Shown: positions 25,856 through 35,800 of the stretch, in pieces | Layout: each line of letters opens with the position of its first letter | How positions within the stretch are numbered: the first letter of the stretch is position 1 | Notes under the pieces: generated by a model | What the model was told of the DNA's origin: nothing | Seen by the model: the letters and a program-made list of their open reading frames with translations, nothing else | Databases searched by the model: none | Translations under genes and position numbers: made by a program | Assembly: GCF_016653255.1 (NCBI RefSeq) | Contig: NZ_NHSD01000292.1 | Location: 1-36,052, forward strand | From: Rhodobaculum claviforme | GTDB lineage: Bacteria > Pseudomonadota > Alphaproteobacteria > Rhodobacterales > Rhodobacteraceae | Length of the DNA: 36,052 nucleotides | Reading direction: 5' to 3'

Positions 25856-26299
25856 TTACGCCATCCGCTCGGCCACGCGCTGGCGGGCCAGCGCGCTGTC
25901 GCGATCGGAGAACCCCAGCAGGTCCGCCACAAGGCGCATGAACCCGTCCTCCTCGTGGTCGCGCGCGCCGTCGGACAGGATCACCTCCCACAGCATCTCC
26001 AGCTCGGCCGCGCGATCTTCCAGTGCGGTTGCCTGCTTGACGGCGCGGGTGAAGCGCACGGTGTCGGGCGCCTCGCTCTCCAGACCTTCGGCGCGGGCGC
26101 GCAGGGCGGCGGCGTCATCCGCCCCGAAGCCGTAGCGACGCGCGAGGGCGGCATCGATGGCAACCACCTGTGCGGGGTCATAATCGCCGTTGACGCGCGC
26201 CGCCCGCACCAGCAGGGCCGCCAGCGCCAGCCGGGCATCGGCTTGCGGCAGGGGCATGGGATCGGGCCGGATCAGCCGGCGCAGGAATGTCTCGAACAT
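25856..26299 (-). CDS. TerB-like (tellurite resistance family) protein
   Basis: A 147-residue all-helical cytosolic protein. LALAALLVRAARVNGDYDPAQVVAID and ILSDGARDHEEDGFMRLVADLLG are the two helix pairs with clustered Asp/Glu that bind metal in the TerB fold (PF05099). Such stand-alone TerB-domain proteins are common in alphaproteobacteria and are not by themselves evidence of tellurite resistance. The ATG at 26299 (MFETFLRRLIRPDP) is chosen; the frame runs 12 codons further up without a better site. It is 89 bases downstream of pgi on the same strand, possibly in one transcript. Length is normal. Confidence 0.87.
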   Translation of the reverse strand: MFETFLRRLIRPDPMPLPQADARLALAALLVRAARVNGDYDPAQVVAIDAALARRYGFGADDAAALRARAEGLESEAPDTVRFTRAVKQATALEDRAAELEMLWEVILSDGARDHEEDGFMRLVADLLGFSDRDSALARQRVAERMA

Positions 26300-26388
26300 G
26301 GGCGGGCAGATAGGCGACCTGCGCAGCGATGCCAAGAGGCCGCCCCATCACACCGGCTTCACCACAGCGGCTTCGGCACCCGCGCCCA

Positions 26389-28062
26389 TCATCCCGGGGC
26401 GACACCATCCGCGCGCACCATCGCCACCAGCCGCAGGGTGGAGGCGTCGTGCGCGCCGCCCTCGGCCGTCCCCTCCAGCAGCGGCGTCAGGCTGACGGCC
26501 AGCTCCTTGCCCAGCTCCACGCCCCATTGATCGAACGGGTTGATGCCGAGGATCACGCCCTCCACGAACACCCGATGCTCATAAAGGGCCAGGACGGCCC
26601 CCAGCATCCGCGGCGTCAGCCGGGAATACAGCAGCACCGTCGAGGGCCGGTTGCCGGGAAACACCCGGTGGCGGGCCTGGCGCTCCAGCTCGGCACCGCC
26701 CAGGGCTGCGGCCGACAGCCCGGCGCGCGCCGCCTCCAGCGTGCGCCCCCGCATCAGCGCCTCGGCCTGCGCCAGGCAGTTGGCGACCAGCAGGCGGTGG
26801 TGATGCGCCAGATCCGCCTCGTGACCGCGCGCGGCCAGCAGGAACTCCACCGGCACGACGCGCGTGCCCTGATGGATCAACTGCATGAAGGCGTGCTGGC
26901 CATTGGTTCCCGGCTCCCCCCACACGATCGGCCCCGAGGGACGATCGAGGTCGCGCCCGTCCATCCCCACGCGCTTGCCGTTCGACTCCATCTCCAGCTG
27001 CTGCAGATACGCCGGAAGCCGCGCCAGCCGTTGATCATAGGGGATGACCGCGCGGGTCGCATGCCCGCAGACCTGCGCATGCCACACCCCCACCAGCGCC
27101 AGCAGCACCGGCATGCTGGACGCCAGCGGGGCGCTGCGGAAATGCGCGTCCATCGCCGCCGCCCCCGCAAGGAAGTCGCGGAACCGCTCCGGCCCGATGG
27201 CCAGCATCAGCGACAACCCGATCGGCCCCCAGACCGAGTAGCGCCCGCCGACCCAGTCCTCGAAGCCGAACACCCGATCGGGCGGGATGCCGAACGCCGC
27301 CGCGCGGTCCCCGGCCGACGACAGCGCCACGAACTGCGCCCCCGGATCGGCCACGGCGCGGGCCATCCAGTCGCGTGCGGTGGCGGCGTTGGTCATCGTC
27401 TCCAGCGTGGTGAAGGTCTTGGAGGCCACGATCACCAGTGTCCGCGCCGGGTCCAGCCCCGCCAGCACGTCATGCACATGCGCCCCGTCCACGTTCGAGA
27501 CGAAATGACACCGCGGCCCGTCGTGGTACGGCGCCAGCGCCTGCACCGCCATCGCAGGCCCGAGGTCCGATCCGCCGATCCCGATATTGACCACATCCGT
27601 GATCGCCCCGCCCGCCCCGCGGACCCGGCCCGCGCGCACATCGGCGGCCATCGCCTCCATCCGCGCCAGCGTCCCGGCGATGCCCGGGCGCACATCCACC
27701 CCGTCGACCACCAGCGGCGGCCCGTCGGGATCACGCAACGCGGTGTGCAGCACCGCCCGGCCCTCGGTCTCGTTGATCGCGGCGCCCCGGAACATCGCGT
27801 CCCGGCGCGCCTCCACCCCGGCGCCATCGGCCAGCGCCAGAAGATGCGCCATCCCCTGCGCACACACCCCGGTCTTGGAGTAATCGAGCATCAGCCCGGC
27901 CGCGCTGACCGAGAACGCCTCGGCGCGCGCCGGATCGGCGTCGAACAGCGCCGCGATGGGGCGCGCGGCCACCCGGTCGCGGTATTGCTCCAGTGCCCGC
28001 CACAGCGGCGCCAGATCCGCATCGTGCCCGCCCGGTGCCCGCCCCGTTGTCCGCTCCGCCAC
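26389..28062 (-). CDS. pgi: Glucose-6-phosphate isomerase
   Basis: A 557-residue cytosolic enzyme interconverting glucose-6-phosphate and fructose-6-phosphate. VNIGIGGSDLGPAMAVQAL, VASKTFTTLETMTNA, WVGGRYSVWGPIGLS, EPGTNGQHAFMQLIHQGT and WGVELGKELA are the family's phosphate-binding and catalytic blocks, with the active-site Glu, His and Lys in the last segments. The start is GTG at 28062, 6 bases after GGGAGG; 51 more open codons upstream lack a ribosome binding site and family similarity. Length is within the normal range. The terB-like gene follows on the same strand. Confidence 0.96.
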   Translation of the reverse strand: MAERTTGRAPGGHDADLAPLWRALEQYRDRVAARPIAALFDADPARAEAFSVSAAGLMLDYSKTGVCAQGMAHLLALADGAGVEARRDAMFRGAAINETEGRAVLHTALRDPDGPPLVVDGVDVRPGIAGTLARMEAMAADVRAGRVRGAGGAITDVVNIGIGGSDLGPAMAVQALAPYHDGPRCHFVSNVDGAHVHDVLAGLDPARTLVIVASKTFTTLETMTNAATARDWMARAVADPGAQFVALSSAGDRAAAFGIPPDRVFGFEDWVGGRYSVWGPIGLSLMLAIGPERFRDFLAGAAAMDAHFRSAPLASSMPVLLALVGVWHAQVCGHATRAVIPYDQRLARLPAYLQQLEMESNGKRVGMDGRDLDRPSGPIVWGEPGTNGQHAFMQLIHQGTRVVPVEFLLAARGHEADLAHHHRLLVANCLAQAEALMRGRTLEAARAGLSAAALGGAELERQARHRVFPGNRPSTVLLYSRLTPRMLGAVLALYEHRVFVEGVILGINPFDQWGVELGKELAVSLTPLLEGTAEGGAHDASTLRLVAMVRADGVAPG

Positions 28063-28926
28063 GCGCTGCCTCCCTGCATTCAGATGGAACCGTAGCCCAC
28101 GGTAGTGCAAACCCCGCGCCGACGGTAGCCGTGTTGCCCCGAGTGCCGCGAGGCCAAAGGACCCGCAGCGTGCCGCCCCCCGCCCAGGGAGCGCCCGCGC
28201 CGCCTCCGGCCCCATCGGTGCCAGGCAGGTCCGCCATCGCCCTCGGCGCTGGCGTCGGCCCGGACACGGGGGCCGTCCGCCGGTCGGCGCCAGGCGCTGC
28301 CGTCCATGTCGGGGCGTTCATGTCCCGCGGAAAAGACAGCCAGGCGCCATGGCCGCCGATGCGCGCCGGGCGTTCGGGGACCGACCCGCGACGGCGCCAT
28401 GCGGCCCCCCCCGGCACCATCCCCGGCACTGTGCAGCTTCCGGGCATCGATGATCTGACCGACAGCCTCCTCCACGCCACCCGCCTGACGCGCATGCGGC
28501 GGGGCGCGATGAGTTCCGAAGCATATCTTATACAAATATATCAGGGATATCCGCGCCCACACTGCACCTCGGCACACCCTCCGATCAGCTTCTGAGCGGC
28601 ATCCGCGCCACGACGCCGCCGGCCCCGTGGCGAGAGCACGGCTGCCTCCGGCAGGCGGCAAGCCATGCCCTGGGGGCCGCCGCGGCCTGCGGGCGCGAAA
28701 ACCGGCGCGGGGGCAATGGCGGCTGGCGGCGGGAGCGGGACCGTGCAGCCGTGGTGCCGGAGCTGAGGTCGATTACCTCCCTCGCAACCCCCCACCGTCC
28801 CTGACGACCGACCCCACGCGCTCCCGCGAAGTCTCAGCGGTCCCCGGCTGTCACGGCAGCAGACCTGGTCCAACAGCCGTCGGGTGGTCCACACACCGCC
28901 ACGGGACCCGCGAGCGCCGACCCCGA
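28063..28926. other. 864-base stretch without a supportable gene
   Basis: Several open frames cross this stretch on both strands, but none has a family resemblance, a good ribosome binding site and sensible composition together; in such GC-rich DNA these are expected by chance. An AT-rich island (28521-28552), with CTTATACAAATATATC and the palindrome GGATATCC, stands out and may hold a promoter, though I cannot fit a -35/-10 pair to pgi. No tRNA, terminator with T-run or repeat array is seen. Confidence 0.5.
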
Positions 28927-29739
28927 TCAGACCACCGCGCGCCGCCGCCCGAGCCAGCCCAGCCCCGCAACCCCGCTCAGCAGCAGCCATCCGGCGGCCG
29001 GCAGCGGGATGACACTGCTCGGCGGCCCCCCCGACAGCGTCTCCAGATCGGTCAGCTTGAAATTGACATTCAGGTTGGATCCGCAGGGGCAGGCCAGATC
29101 GGGGTCCCAGCTGAAGCGGATCGAGCCCGCCAGCGTCCAGTCCGCGCTCCAGTCCACGTCCGACACCTGAACATAGCCCGCCCCGGTCGACCCCGGCGCG
29201 GACGAGGTCAGGTCGGGCAGGTCGTGCACACCAACCGCACCCCCGCCCGGCGCGGCCCCCGTCACTGTCATGTCGAACAGCTTCACGCCCTCGAACCCCT
29301 CCTGTGCGGTGCGGGTGCGGAGGAACATCGACGACATGCCGCCCAGGTCGACCCCCGTCGCCGTCGAGACCACCTGCGTCGCCCCCGCCGCACCGACCGC
29401 AAGGGTCAGGGTGCCGCCGCTGAAGGAAAACACGAACGCCTGCGCCGCGCCGTTGCCCCAGGCATAATTGCGCGTGCTGACGGGCGATCCGGGCGGGTTC
29501 TGCACGCCGACCTCCCATGTCTGGGCGCCACCGACAGCCCCGGTCCGCATTTCACCGACGGCAAACTCGCAGGCCTGATTGCCGGTTCCGACCGCGTTGC
29601 CCGCCGCGCACAGCGCATTGAAGGCGCCATCCCCCCCGGACAGCGTCCGCAAGGTCGCGCCATTGGCCGCCGCGGCCGAAAGCACCAGCGCCGCCACGAG
29701 CGGGGCTGCCAAAGCGGTCCGTGCCTTGTGATCCATCAC
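28927..29739 (-). CDS. Secreted VPLPA-CTERM surface protein
   Basis: A 270-residue exported protein. An N-terminal signal peptide (ALAAPLVAALVLSAAAANGA) leads to a beta-rich mature part with Cys pairs (ALCAAGN/QACEFA and ACPCGSN). The C-terminus is SSVIPLPAAGWLLLSGVAG then LGWLGRRRAVV: PLPA motif, hydrophobic helix and Arg cluster, the VPLPA-CTERM sorting signal of the exosortase-type system common in Rhodobacteraceae. That predicts export, membrane retention and later cleavage. Start GTG at 29739 follows GGAGGG at 9 bases; the ATG right after it is equally possible. No exosortase gene is in the window. The mature region's function is not recognised. Confidence 0.85.
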   Translation of the reverse strand: MMDHKARTALAAPLVAALVLSAAAANGATLRTLSGGDGAFNALCAAGNAVGTGNQACEFAVGEMRTGAVGGAQTWEVGVQNPPGSPVSTRNYAWGNGAAQAFVFSFSGGTLTLAVGAAGATQVVSTATGVDLGGMSSMFLRTRTAQEGFEGVKLFDMTVTGAAPGGGAVGVHDLPDLTSSAPGSTGAGYVQVSDVDWSADWTLAGSIRFSWDPDLACPCGSNLNVNFKLTDLETLSGGPPSSVIPLPAAGWLLLSGVAGLGWLGRRRAVV

Positions 29740-30100
29740 CGCGCCACTCCCTCCGATGTTTCGGCGGCCGGGCGGCCACCACGGAGGGTGTCATAGCTGC
29801 CGCGGCGGGCACGCGGGGGTGCGCAGACGGCGATCGGCGGCGCCCTTCGGGTGATCGGCCTCTCCGTTCGGATGGCGGCCCGGCGCCGACGGCGGATCCG
29901 CGGCCCGGCCACCGCGCCGCGCGGCCCCGACCCGGTCGCGGACTGTCGCCGGGGGACCCGGCCCGCCCCGGAGCGGGGCGCGCAAGGGTCCCGATCCGGC
30001 ACGACACCGGCCCCGCACGGGCGCAGCCGCCAGCCACAGGCGCGCTACCGCCCCCCCCCCTGCACCGCCGGGCGGTGCGGGGGCGTGCGGGGGCCGCCGC
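29740..30100. other. Non-coding GC-rich gap with C10 tract and hairpin
   Basis: No gene is supportable in these 361 bases, which must hold the promoter of the VPLPA-CTERM gene. A run of ten C (30051-30060) lies next to a 17-base near-perfect palindrome GCACCGCC-G-GGCGGTGC (30062-30078), which on the minus strand follows the stop of the 45-residue protein by 22 bases. It could serve as that gene's transcript end, though a G-run rather than a T-run follows. Confidence 0.45.
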
Positions 30101-30238
30101 CTACCGGCTGCGGTCTTTCTTCTCGCCCAGGGTCATCGGTTTCGCCACGCCGGAGTTGGCCGTCGCCAGCACCTTGGGCTTCTCCTGCTTCGGCTTCTTC
30201 ACTTCCTTGTTTCCGCGCTTGTTGTTGCCTTTGCCCAT
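30101..30238 (-). CDS. Small Lys-rich conserved protein (45 residues)
   Basis: A 46-codon frame from ATG 30238 to TAG 30101, encoding MGKGNNKRGNKEVKKPKQEK, then PKVLATANSGVAKPMTLGEK and KDRSR. CGAGGATGTC gives a good ribosome binding site (GAGG, 5-6 bases before the ATG). Strongly basic and probably disordered, with 12 Lys and 3 Arg. Very similar short proteins (MGKGNN...KKPK...KVLATANS) are, from memory, widespread in alphaproteobacteria and annotated as hypothetical. RNA or ribosome binding is a guess from charge. It is monocistronic here, between the VPLPA-CTERM gene and bdhA. Confidence 0.82.
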   Translation of the reverse strand: MGKGNNKRGNKEVKKPKQEKPKVLATANSGVAKPMTLGEKKDRSR

Positions 30239-30441
30239 GACATCCTCGCAGGGTGAATGACCGCACCGGCGACGTGCCGGACGGACCGATCCTCAGGGAA
30301 AATCAGGGTTGCCTGACCCGCGTCAGGGCGATGACCTCGATGAGGTGTGCGGAGGGCCGCGCAGGCCCCCCACAAAAGGGACGTGGGGACCCGCCGCGCG
30401 CCGCGCAAGGTCGCCCGCAGCCGCGACGGCCGCGCCCGCCA

Positions 30442-31245
30442 TTACTGCGCGGTCCAGCCGCCGTCCACGGGGATCGCCACCCCGGTGATGTTGTGCGCGG
30501 CGGGGCTGCACAACCACACCGCCAGCGCCCCCAGATCGGCGGGGCTGGTCATGCGCTGCGAGGGTTGCTTCTCCGACAGCAGATCCGCGATCGCGGCGGT
30601 GCGGTCGCCGCCGCGGGCCTTGGCGCGGGCCTCGATCTGCGGCTCGATCAGGGCGGTTTCGGTCCAGCCCGGACAGATGCAGTTCGCCGTCACCCCGCCC
30701 GAGGCCGCATCCCCCAGCGCCGCATGCTCCAGCGCCACCACCTTGGTCATGCCCACAAGCCCGTGCTTGGCCGCGACATAGGGCGCCTTTTCCTTCGACG
30801 CCACCAGCCCGTGGGTCGAGGCGATGTTGACAACCCGCCCATAGCCCCGCGCGGCCATCCCAGGCAGCGCCGCCTTCATGGTGTGGAAACACGCCGACAG
30901 GTTGATGGCGATGATCGCCTCCCACTTGTCGTCGGGCATCTCGGTGGTGGGGGCGGTGTGCTGGATGCCGGCGTTGTTGACGAGGATGTCCACGCCGCCC
31001 CAGGCATCGACCGCCGCCATCAGCTCGTGAATGCGCTCGGGGTTGCGCATGTCGCCACCGAAGAACGCCACCTCGGGGCTGCCGGCGGCGCGCACCCGCT
31101 CGGTCGCGTCGTGGATCTCCATGTCGCCGGCCAGCCCGTGCAGCGCGATGCGCGCGCCCGCAGCCCCCAGCGCCTCGGCGATGGCCAGCCCGATCCCCGA
31201 GGTGGAGCCTGTCACCAGCGCCGTCTTGCCCGTCAGATCCGTCAT
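30442..31245 (-). CDS. bdhA: 3-Hydroxybutyrate dehydrogenase (SDR)
   Basis: A 267-residue short-chain dehydrogenase that oxidises D-3-hydroxybutyrate to acetoacetate with NAD, a step in using polyhydroxybutyrate. The cofactor motif is VTGSTSGIGLAIAE (11-24), NNAG at 90-93, and catalytic S143, Y156 and K160 (YVAAK). HGLVASKEKAPYVAAKHGLVG, CICPGWTETALIEPQI and the terminal PVDGGWTAQ are specific to the bacterial hydroxybutyrate dehydrogenase group. The ATG at 31245 overlaps the stop of the acyl-CoA synthetase gene (ATGA); the longer frame upstream runs through that gene. The two genes are co-translated. Confidence 0.94.
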   Translation of the reverse strand: MTDLTGKTALVTGSTSGIGLAIAEALGAAGARIALHGLAGDMEIHDATERVRAAGSPEVAFFGGDMRNPERIHELMAAVDAWGGVDILVNNAGIQHTAPTTEMPDDKWEAIIAINLSACFHTMKAALPGMAARGYGRVVNIASTHGLVASKEKAPYVAAKHGLVGMTKVVALEHAALGDAASGGVTANCICPGWTETALIEPQIEARAKARGGDRTAAIADLLSEKQPSQRMTSPADLGALAVWLCSPAAHNITGVAIPVDGGWTAQ

Positions 31246-32768
31246 GCGATGTCCTCCTGTTCGGTCCCGGCGGCCAGCCGGGCGCGCAACTCGGTCTTCA
31301 GCACCTTGCCGTAATTGTTCTTTGGAAGGGATGCCACTGCATACCATGCCCTGGGCCGCTTGAACCGGGCCATCCGCTCCAGACAATGCGCCTCCAGCGC
31401 CGCGCGGCGCAGCGCCGCGCGGGGCACGAGGAACGCCACCACCTCCTCGCCCCACTCGGGGCTGGGGCGGCCGATGACGGCGGCCTCGGCCACGTCGGGG
31501 TGTTCCAGCAGGGCCTCCTCGACCTCGCGGGGATAGATGTTGGTCCCGCCCGAGATGATCACGTCCCGAGAACGGTCGACCAGCGTCAGGTATCCGTCGC
31601 CGTCCAGCTGGCCCACGTCGCCGGTCCGCAGCCAACCGTCGCACAGGGTTTTCGCGCTGGCCTCGGGATTGCGCCAGTAGCCGGGCATCACCGGGGCGCC
31701 GCGCACCACGATCTCGCCCGCCTCGCCCACCGGCAGCGGCGCGCCCGCGTCATCGATCACCGCGACCTCCGCCAGGCTCTGCGCCCGCCCGACCGAGCCG
31801 AGGCGCGCGCGCCAGTCGGGATGGGTGCGGTCCGCGACCTCGGCCCGGCTCAGCGCGGTGATGGCCATCGGGCATTCGCCCTGACCATAGATCTGCACGA
31901 AACGCGGGCCGAACCAGTCGACGGCGGCGGTGATGTCGGCCAGATACATCGGCCCGCCGCCATAGACGACGGTGCGCAGCCCCTCGCCCCGCCGCCCCGA
32001 GGCGCGCGCGGCCTCCAGCAGCCGGCGCACCATGGTGGGCGCCAGGAACATCGACACCGGGCCGTGGGATGCGGCCAGATCCAGCACCTCGGCCGCGTCG
32101 AACCCGCCCGAGGGCGGCACCAGATGCCGCGCCCCCATGCGCACATGGATCGGCGCATAGAGGCCCGCCCCATGGCTCATGGGGGCCGCATACAGCGCGG
32201 CGTCCTGCGGCCCCACCGGGTCCACGTCGACGGGATAGCACAGCGACATCGCCGCCAGCATGCCATGCGTGATGCACACCCCCTTGGGCCGCCCCGTGGT
32301 GCCCGAGGTGTAGAACAGCCACGCCAGATCGCCCTGCCCCCGCGGCACCACCGGCGCGGGCGGCCCGGCCACCGCCGCCGCCCAGTCGGGACCCGGCAGC
32401 GCCATCAGCGGCACCTCGGTCACGCCCGCCAGATCGGGTGCTGCGTCGGGGGCCACCAGCGCCAGCGCCGCGCCGCTGTCGGACAGGATCCACGCCGCCT
32501 CGCGCGGATGCAGGCGGGCGTTGACCGGCACCGCCACCGCCCCGGCGGTCCAGATCCCGAACACCGCCACCAGATACTCCGGCCGGTTGCCCGCCAACAG
32601 CGCGACCCGGTCGCCGGGCGCGATCCCGCGCGCCGCCAGCGCCCCCGCCAGCGCCCCAGCGGACCGCGCAAAGCCCGCGTAATCCGCCACCTCCCGCGCG
32701 CCCGCCATCAGCGCGGGCGCCGTCCCGCGCGTCTGCGCGCTGCGCACCAGCCAGTTCGCGATGTTCAC
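31242..32768 (-). CDS. AMP-forming acyl-CoA synthetase
   Basis: A 508-residue acyl-adenylate ligase that activates a carboxylic acid with ATP and CoA. The phosphate loop is FYTSGTTGRPKGV; YGQGECPM is the A5 motif, DGWLRTGDVG the A7 motif and GGTNIYPREVEE the hinge region. LPKNNYGKVLKTEL carries the catalytic Lys. Start GTG at 32768 with GGGAGGGG 6 bases before. The substrate is not fixed by sequence; its overlap with bdhA suggests a short- or medium-chain acid linked to hydroxybutyrate use, though acetoacetyl-CoA synthetases proper are longer (about 650 residues). First gene of the pair. Confidence 0.92.
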   Translation of the reverse strand: MNIANWLVRSAQTRGTAPALMAGAREVADYAGFARSAGALAGALAARGIAPGDRVALLAGNRPEYLVAVFGIWTAGAVAVPVNARLHPREAAWILSDSGAALALVAPDAAPDLAGVTEVPLMALPGPDWAAAVAGPPAPVVPRGQGDLAWLFYTSGTTGRPKGVCITHGMLAAMSLCYPVDVDPVGPQDAALYAAPMSHGAGLYAPIHVRMGARHLVPPSGGFDAAEVLDLAASHGPVSMFLAPTMVRRLLEAARASGRRGEGLRTVVYGGGPMYLADITAAVDWFGPRFVQIYGQGECPMAITALSRAEVADRTHPDWRARLGSVGRAQSLAEVAVIDDAGAPLPVGEAGEIVVRGAPVMPGYWRNPEASAKTLCDGWLRTGDVGQLDGDGYLTLVDRSRDVIISGGTNIYPREVEEALLEHPDVAEAAVIGRPSPEWGEEVVAFLVPRAALRRAALEAHCLERMARFKRPRAWYAVASLPKNNYGKVLKTELRARLAAGTEQEDIA

Positions 32769-32822
32769 GTCCGTCCCCTCCCGATCCTCCGAAGACCGGC
32801 TAGCACGCGGCGGCGGGGGCTG

Positions 32823-35800
32823 TCACCGCTGCGCGGGCGGGGCGCGGTCCAGCACGCGCAACAGCGTCCGCGCCAGGTCCTCGCGGCGGAACGGCTTGCC
32901 GACATGGGCGGCAAAGCCCGCGCCCATGTACTGCGCCACCTGATGGGCCATGGCGTTGGCGGTGATCGCCACCGCGGGCGCGGGTGGCACACCCGCCTCG
33001 GCCTCGCGCAGGCGGATCGCGGCCAGCGCGCCCAGACCGTCCAGCCCCGGCATCGAGATGTCCAGCAGGATCAGATCGAACCGCCCCGGCGCCCACGCCT
33101 CCACCGCGGCCTGCCCGTCGGGCACCATCGTCACGGCCCCGCCCAGCGCCGACAGCATCGCCTGGAGGATCAGCCGGTTGGTGGCGTTGTCGTCGGCCGC
33201 CAGCGCGCGCAGCCCCTCCAGCGGCTGGGCGGGCACGGGGACGGCATCGCGCGGGCCACCCTCGGCCAGCGGCAGCGGCAGCGCGACGCGCACCTGGGTG
33301 CCCGCGCCAGGGATGCTGTCGACCGTGATCTGGCCGCCCATCAGCGCCACCAGGCGGCGCACGATGGACATGCCCAGCCCGGTGCCCCCGAACCGGCGGG
33401 TCACCGTGCCGTCGGCCTGTTCGAAATCCTCGAAGATGCGCGCCAACTGATCGTCCGTCATGCCGATCCCGGTGTCATGGACGACCACCCGCAGCGGGCC
33501 ACACCCCCCCTCCAGCGTCACCCGCACGCCGCCCGCCTCGGTGAACTTGACGGCGTTGCCGACCAGGTTGTGCAGCATCTGCTCCACCCGGCCCGGATCG
33601 CCCAGCCGCGCGCGCTCGGCGCCGGGGGCGGCCACGACCTCCAGCGACAGATGCTTCTCGGCGGCGCGCAGGGCGTGCATCGCCTCGATCCGCCGTGCCA
33701 GATCGGCGGGCACGAAGGCGACCTGCTCCAGCGTAACCTTGCCGGCCTCGATCTTGGACATGTCGAGGACATCGTTGAGCACGCCCAGCAGCATCTCGCC
33801 GGATTCGCGGATCACCTCCAGCATGCGGCGGTGGCGCGGCTCGGACAGCTCCTCCTCCAGCACCTGCGCCATCCCGAGGACCCCGTTCAGGGGGGTGCGA
33901 ATCTCGTGGCTCATGTTGGCCAGGAACCGCGACTTGGCCTCGCTGGCGGCCTCGGCCCGCTCGGCGGCGCTGCGCAGGGCGGCTTCGGTGGCGACCTGTT
34001 CGGTGATGTCGGTGATCGCGCAGACCACCCGCGCCTGCAGCCCCTCGGCCAGCAGCGGCGCCGCGTTGACCGACAGCTGCCGCCGGGTGCCGTCGGGCCA
34101 GGCGATGGCGAAGCGCACGTCGCGCACCACCCGCCCCTCGGTCATGGCGCGGGTAAAGGGCAGCTCGGCATCGGCCAGCGGCCCGCCGTCGGGGGCGGTG
34201 ATCTGCCAGCGCGGATCGGCATAGCTGCGCCGGTCCACCGCCGCCGCCGACAAGCCCAGGATCGCCTCGGCCTCGCGGTTGGCATAGATGATGCGCCCGT
34301 CGCCATCCAGCGCGGTGATGCCCGAGACATTCGTCTCCATCAGCCGCGACATGTAATCGCGCTCGGCCACCAGCTGCTGCTCCAGCCGCTTGCGCTCGGT
34401 GATGTCGAGGTGGATGCCCGCGGTGCGCACCGGCCGGCCGTTGGCGTCGCGCGCCAGCACCCGGCCGCGCGCCAGCAGCCAGACCCAGGCACCGGCCTTG
34501 TGGCGCACCCGCACCTCCACGCTGAAGCGATCGGGGCGGCCCTCCAGGTCCATGCCGAACTCCGCCTCCAGCCGGGCGCGGTCGTCGGGGTGCATCAGGG
34601 TGCGAAAACCGTGTTCCGGCAGGGGCGCAAGCTCGTCCACGGTGTAGCCCAGCATCTCCGCCCAGCGGTCGTTGATGCGCATGCCGCCGCGCGCGGGATC
34701 GGTCTCCCAGGTGCCGGCTTCGGCGGCGTGCAGGATCGCCTCCAGCCGTTCCTCGGCGCGCTTGAGGGCGGTGATGTCCATGTGCACCCCGGCCATCACC
34801 TCGGGCTTGCCGTCGGGCGACCAACGCGCCACCCGCCCGCGCGACAGCACCCAGACCCAGTGGCCGTCACGGTGGCGCATGCGCAATTCATACTCGAACT
34901 GGTCGATCTCGCGGGCGAACACCCGCGCCAGCCGCGCCTCGGCGCGGGCCAGGTCGTCGGGGTGCACCAGCGCCCGCCACAGATCGATGCCCGAGCGGTC
35001 GATCTCGTCGGGGCAATAGCCCACGATCTCGGCCCAGCGCGCGTTGATGCGGTTCTCGCCGCTGGCCAGGTGCCACTCCCAGGTGCCGACCTGCGCGCCG
35101 TGGATGATGTCGGCCAGCCGCCGCTCGGCCTCCTTCAGCTCGGTGATGTCGACGCGCATGCCGACGCGGCCGCCGTCGGCGGTGACGCGCTCGATCACCC
35201 GCAGCCAGCTGCCGTCGGCCATGCGGTGCTCGCCGCCCGGGCGCCCCTCGCGGTGCGAGGCCAGGCGCTCGGCCAGCCACGCCTCCTCGCGGCCCACGGC
35301 GTCGGCGACATCGCCGCTGTGGGCCACCGCCCGGGCAAAGTCCGCGAACTGCACCCCCGGCGAGATCATGTACCCCGACCGCGGATGAAAGGTGCGATAG
35401 CGCTCGTTGCACAGCACCAGCCGGTCCTCGGCGTCGAAAAACGCAAACGCGTCCGGCAGCGCCTCCACCGCCATCTCCAGCCGCTCGCGCGCCCGCGTGG
35501 CCTCCTGCGCAAGGCGCTCCAGCTTGGCCTCCTGCGCGCGGCGCGCGGTGACGTCGGTGGCCAGCGTGACATGGCCCGTCGTCCGCCCGTCCGAGTCCCG
35601 CAGCGGATAGGCGTCGATCTCGGCCCAGAAGGCATCGTCCGTCCGGGTGCGGCACAGCAAGAGCCCGCTGGCCGACGCCCCCTCCAGCAGCGCGCCGCGG
35701 ATGCGCGCGACCTCGGCCGCGTCGGCCTCGGGGCTTTGCAGGATGCTCTCGGGGAGGTGGCCGCGGACATCCTCCAGCCGCCAGCCGGTGCGCGCCTCAA

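Noticed and set aside
28321-28595. Plus-strand frame in the gap between pgi and the VPLPA-CTERM gene
   Set aside because: No ribosome binding site, no recognisable protein pattern and composition like its antisense shadow; not enough to call a gene.
30368-30388. CCCCAC...GTGGGG hairpin downstream of bdhA
   Set aside because: A 6-bp stem with no T-run on either strand; too weak to call a terminator.
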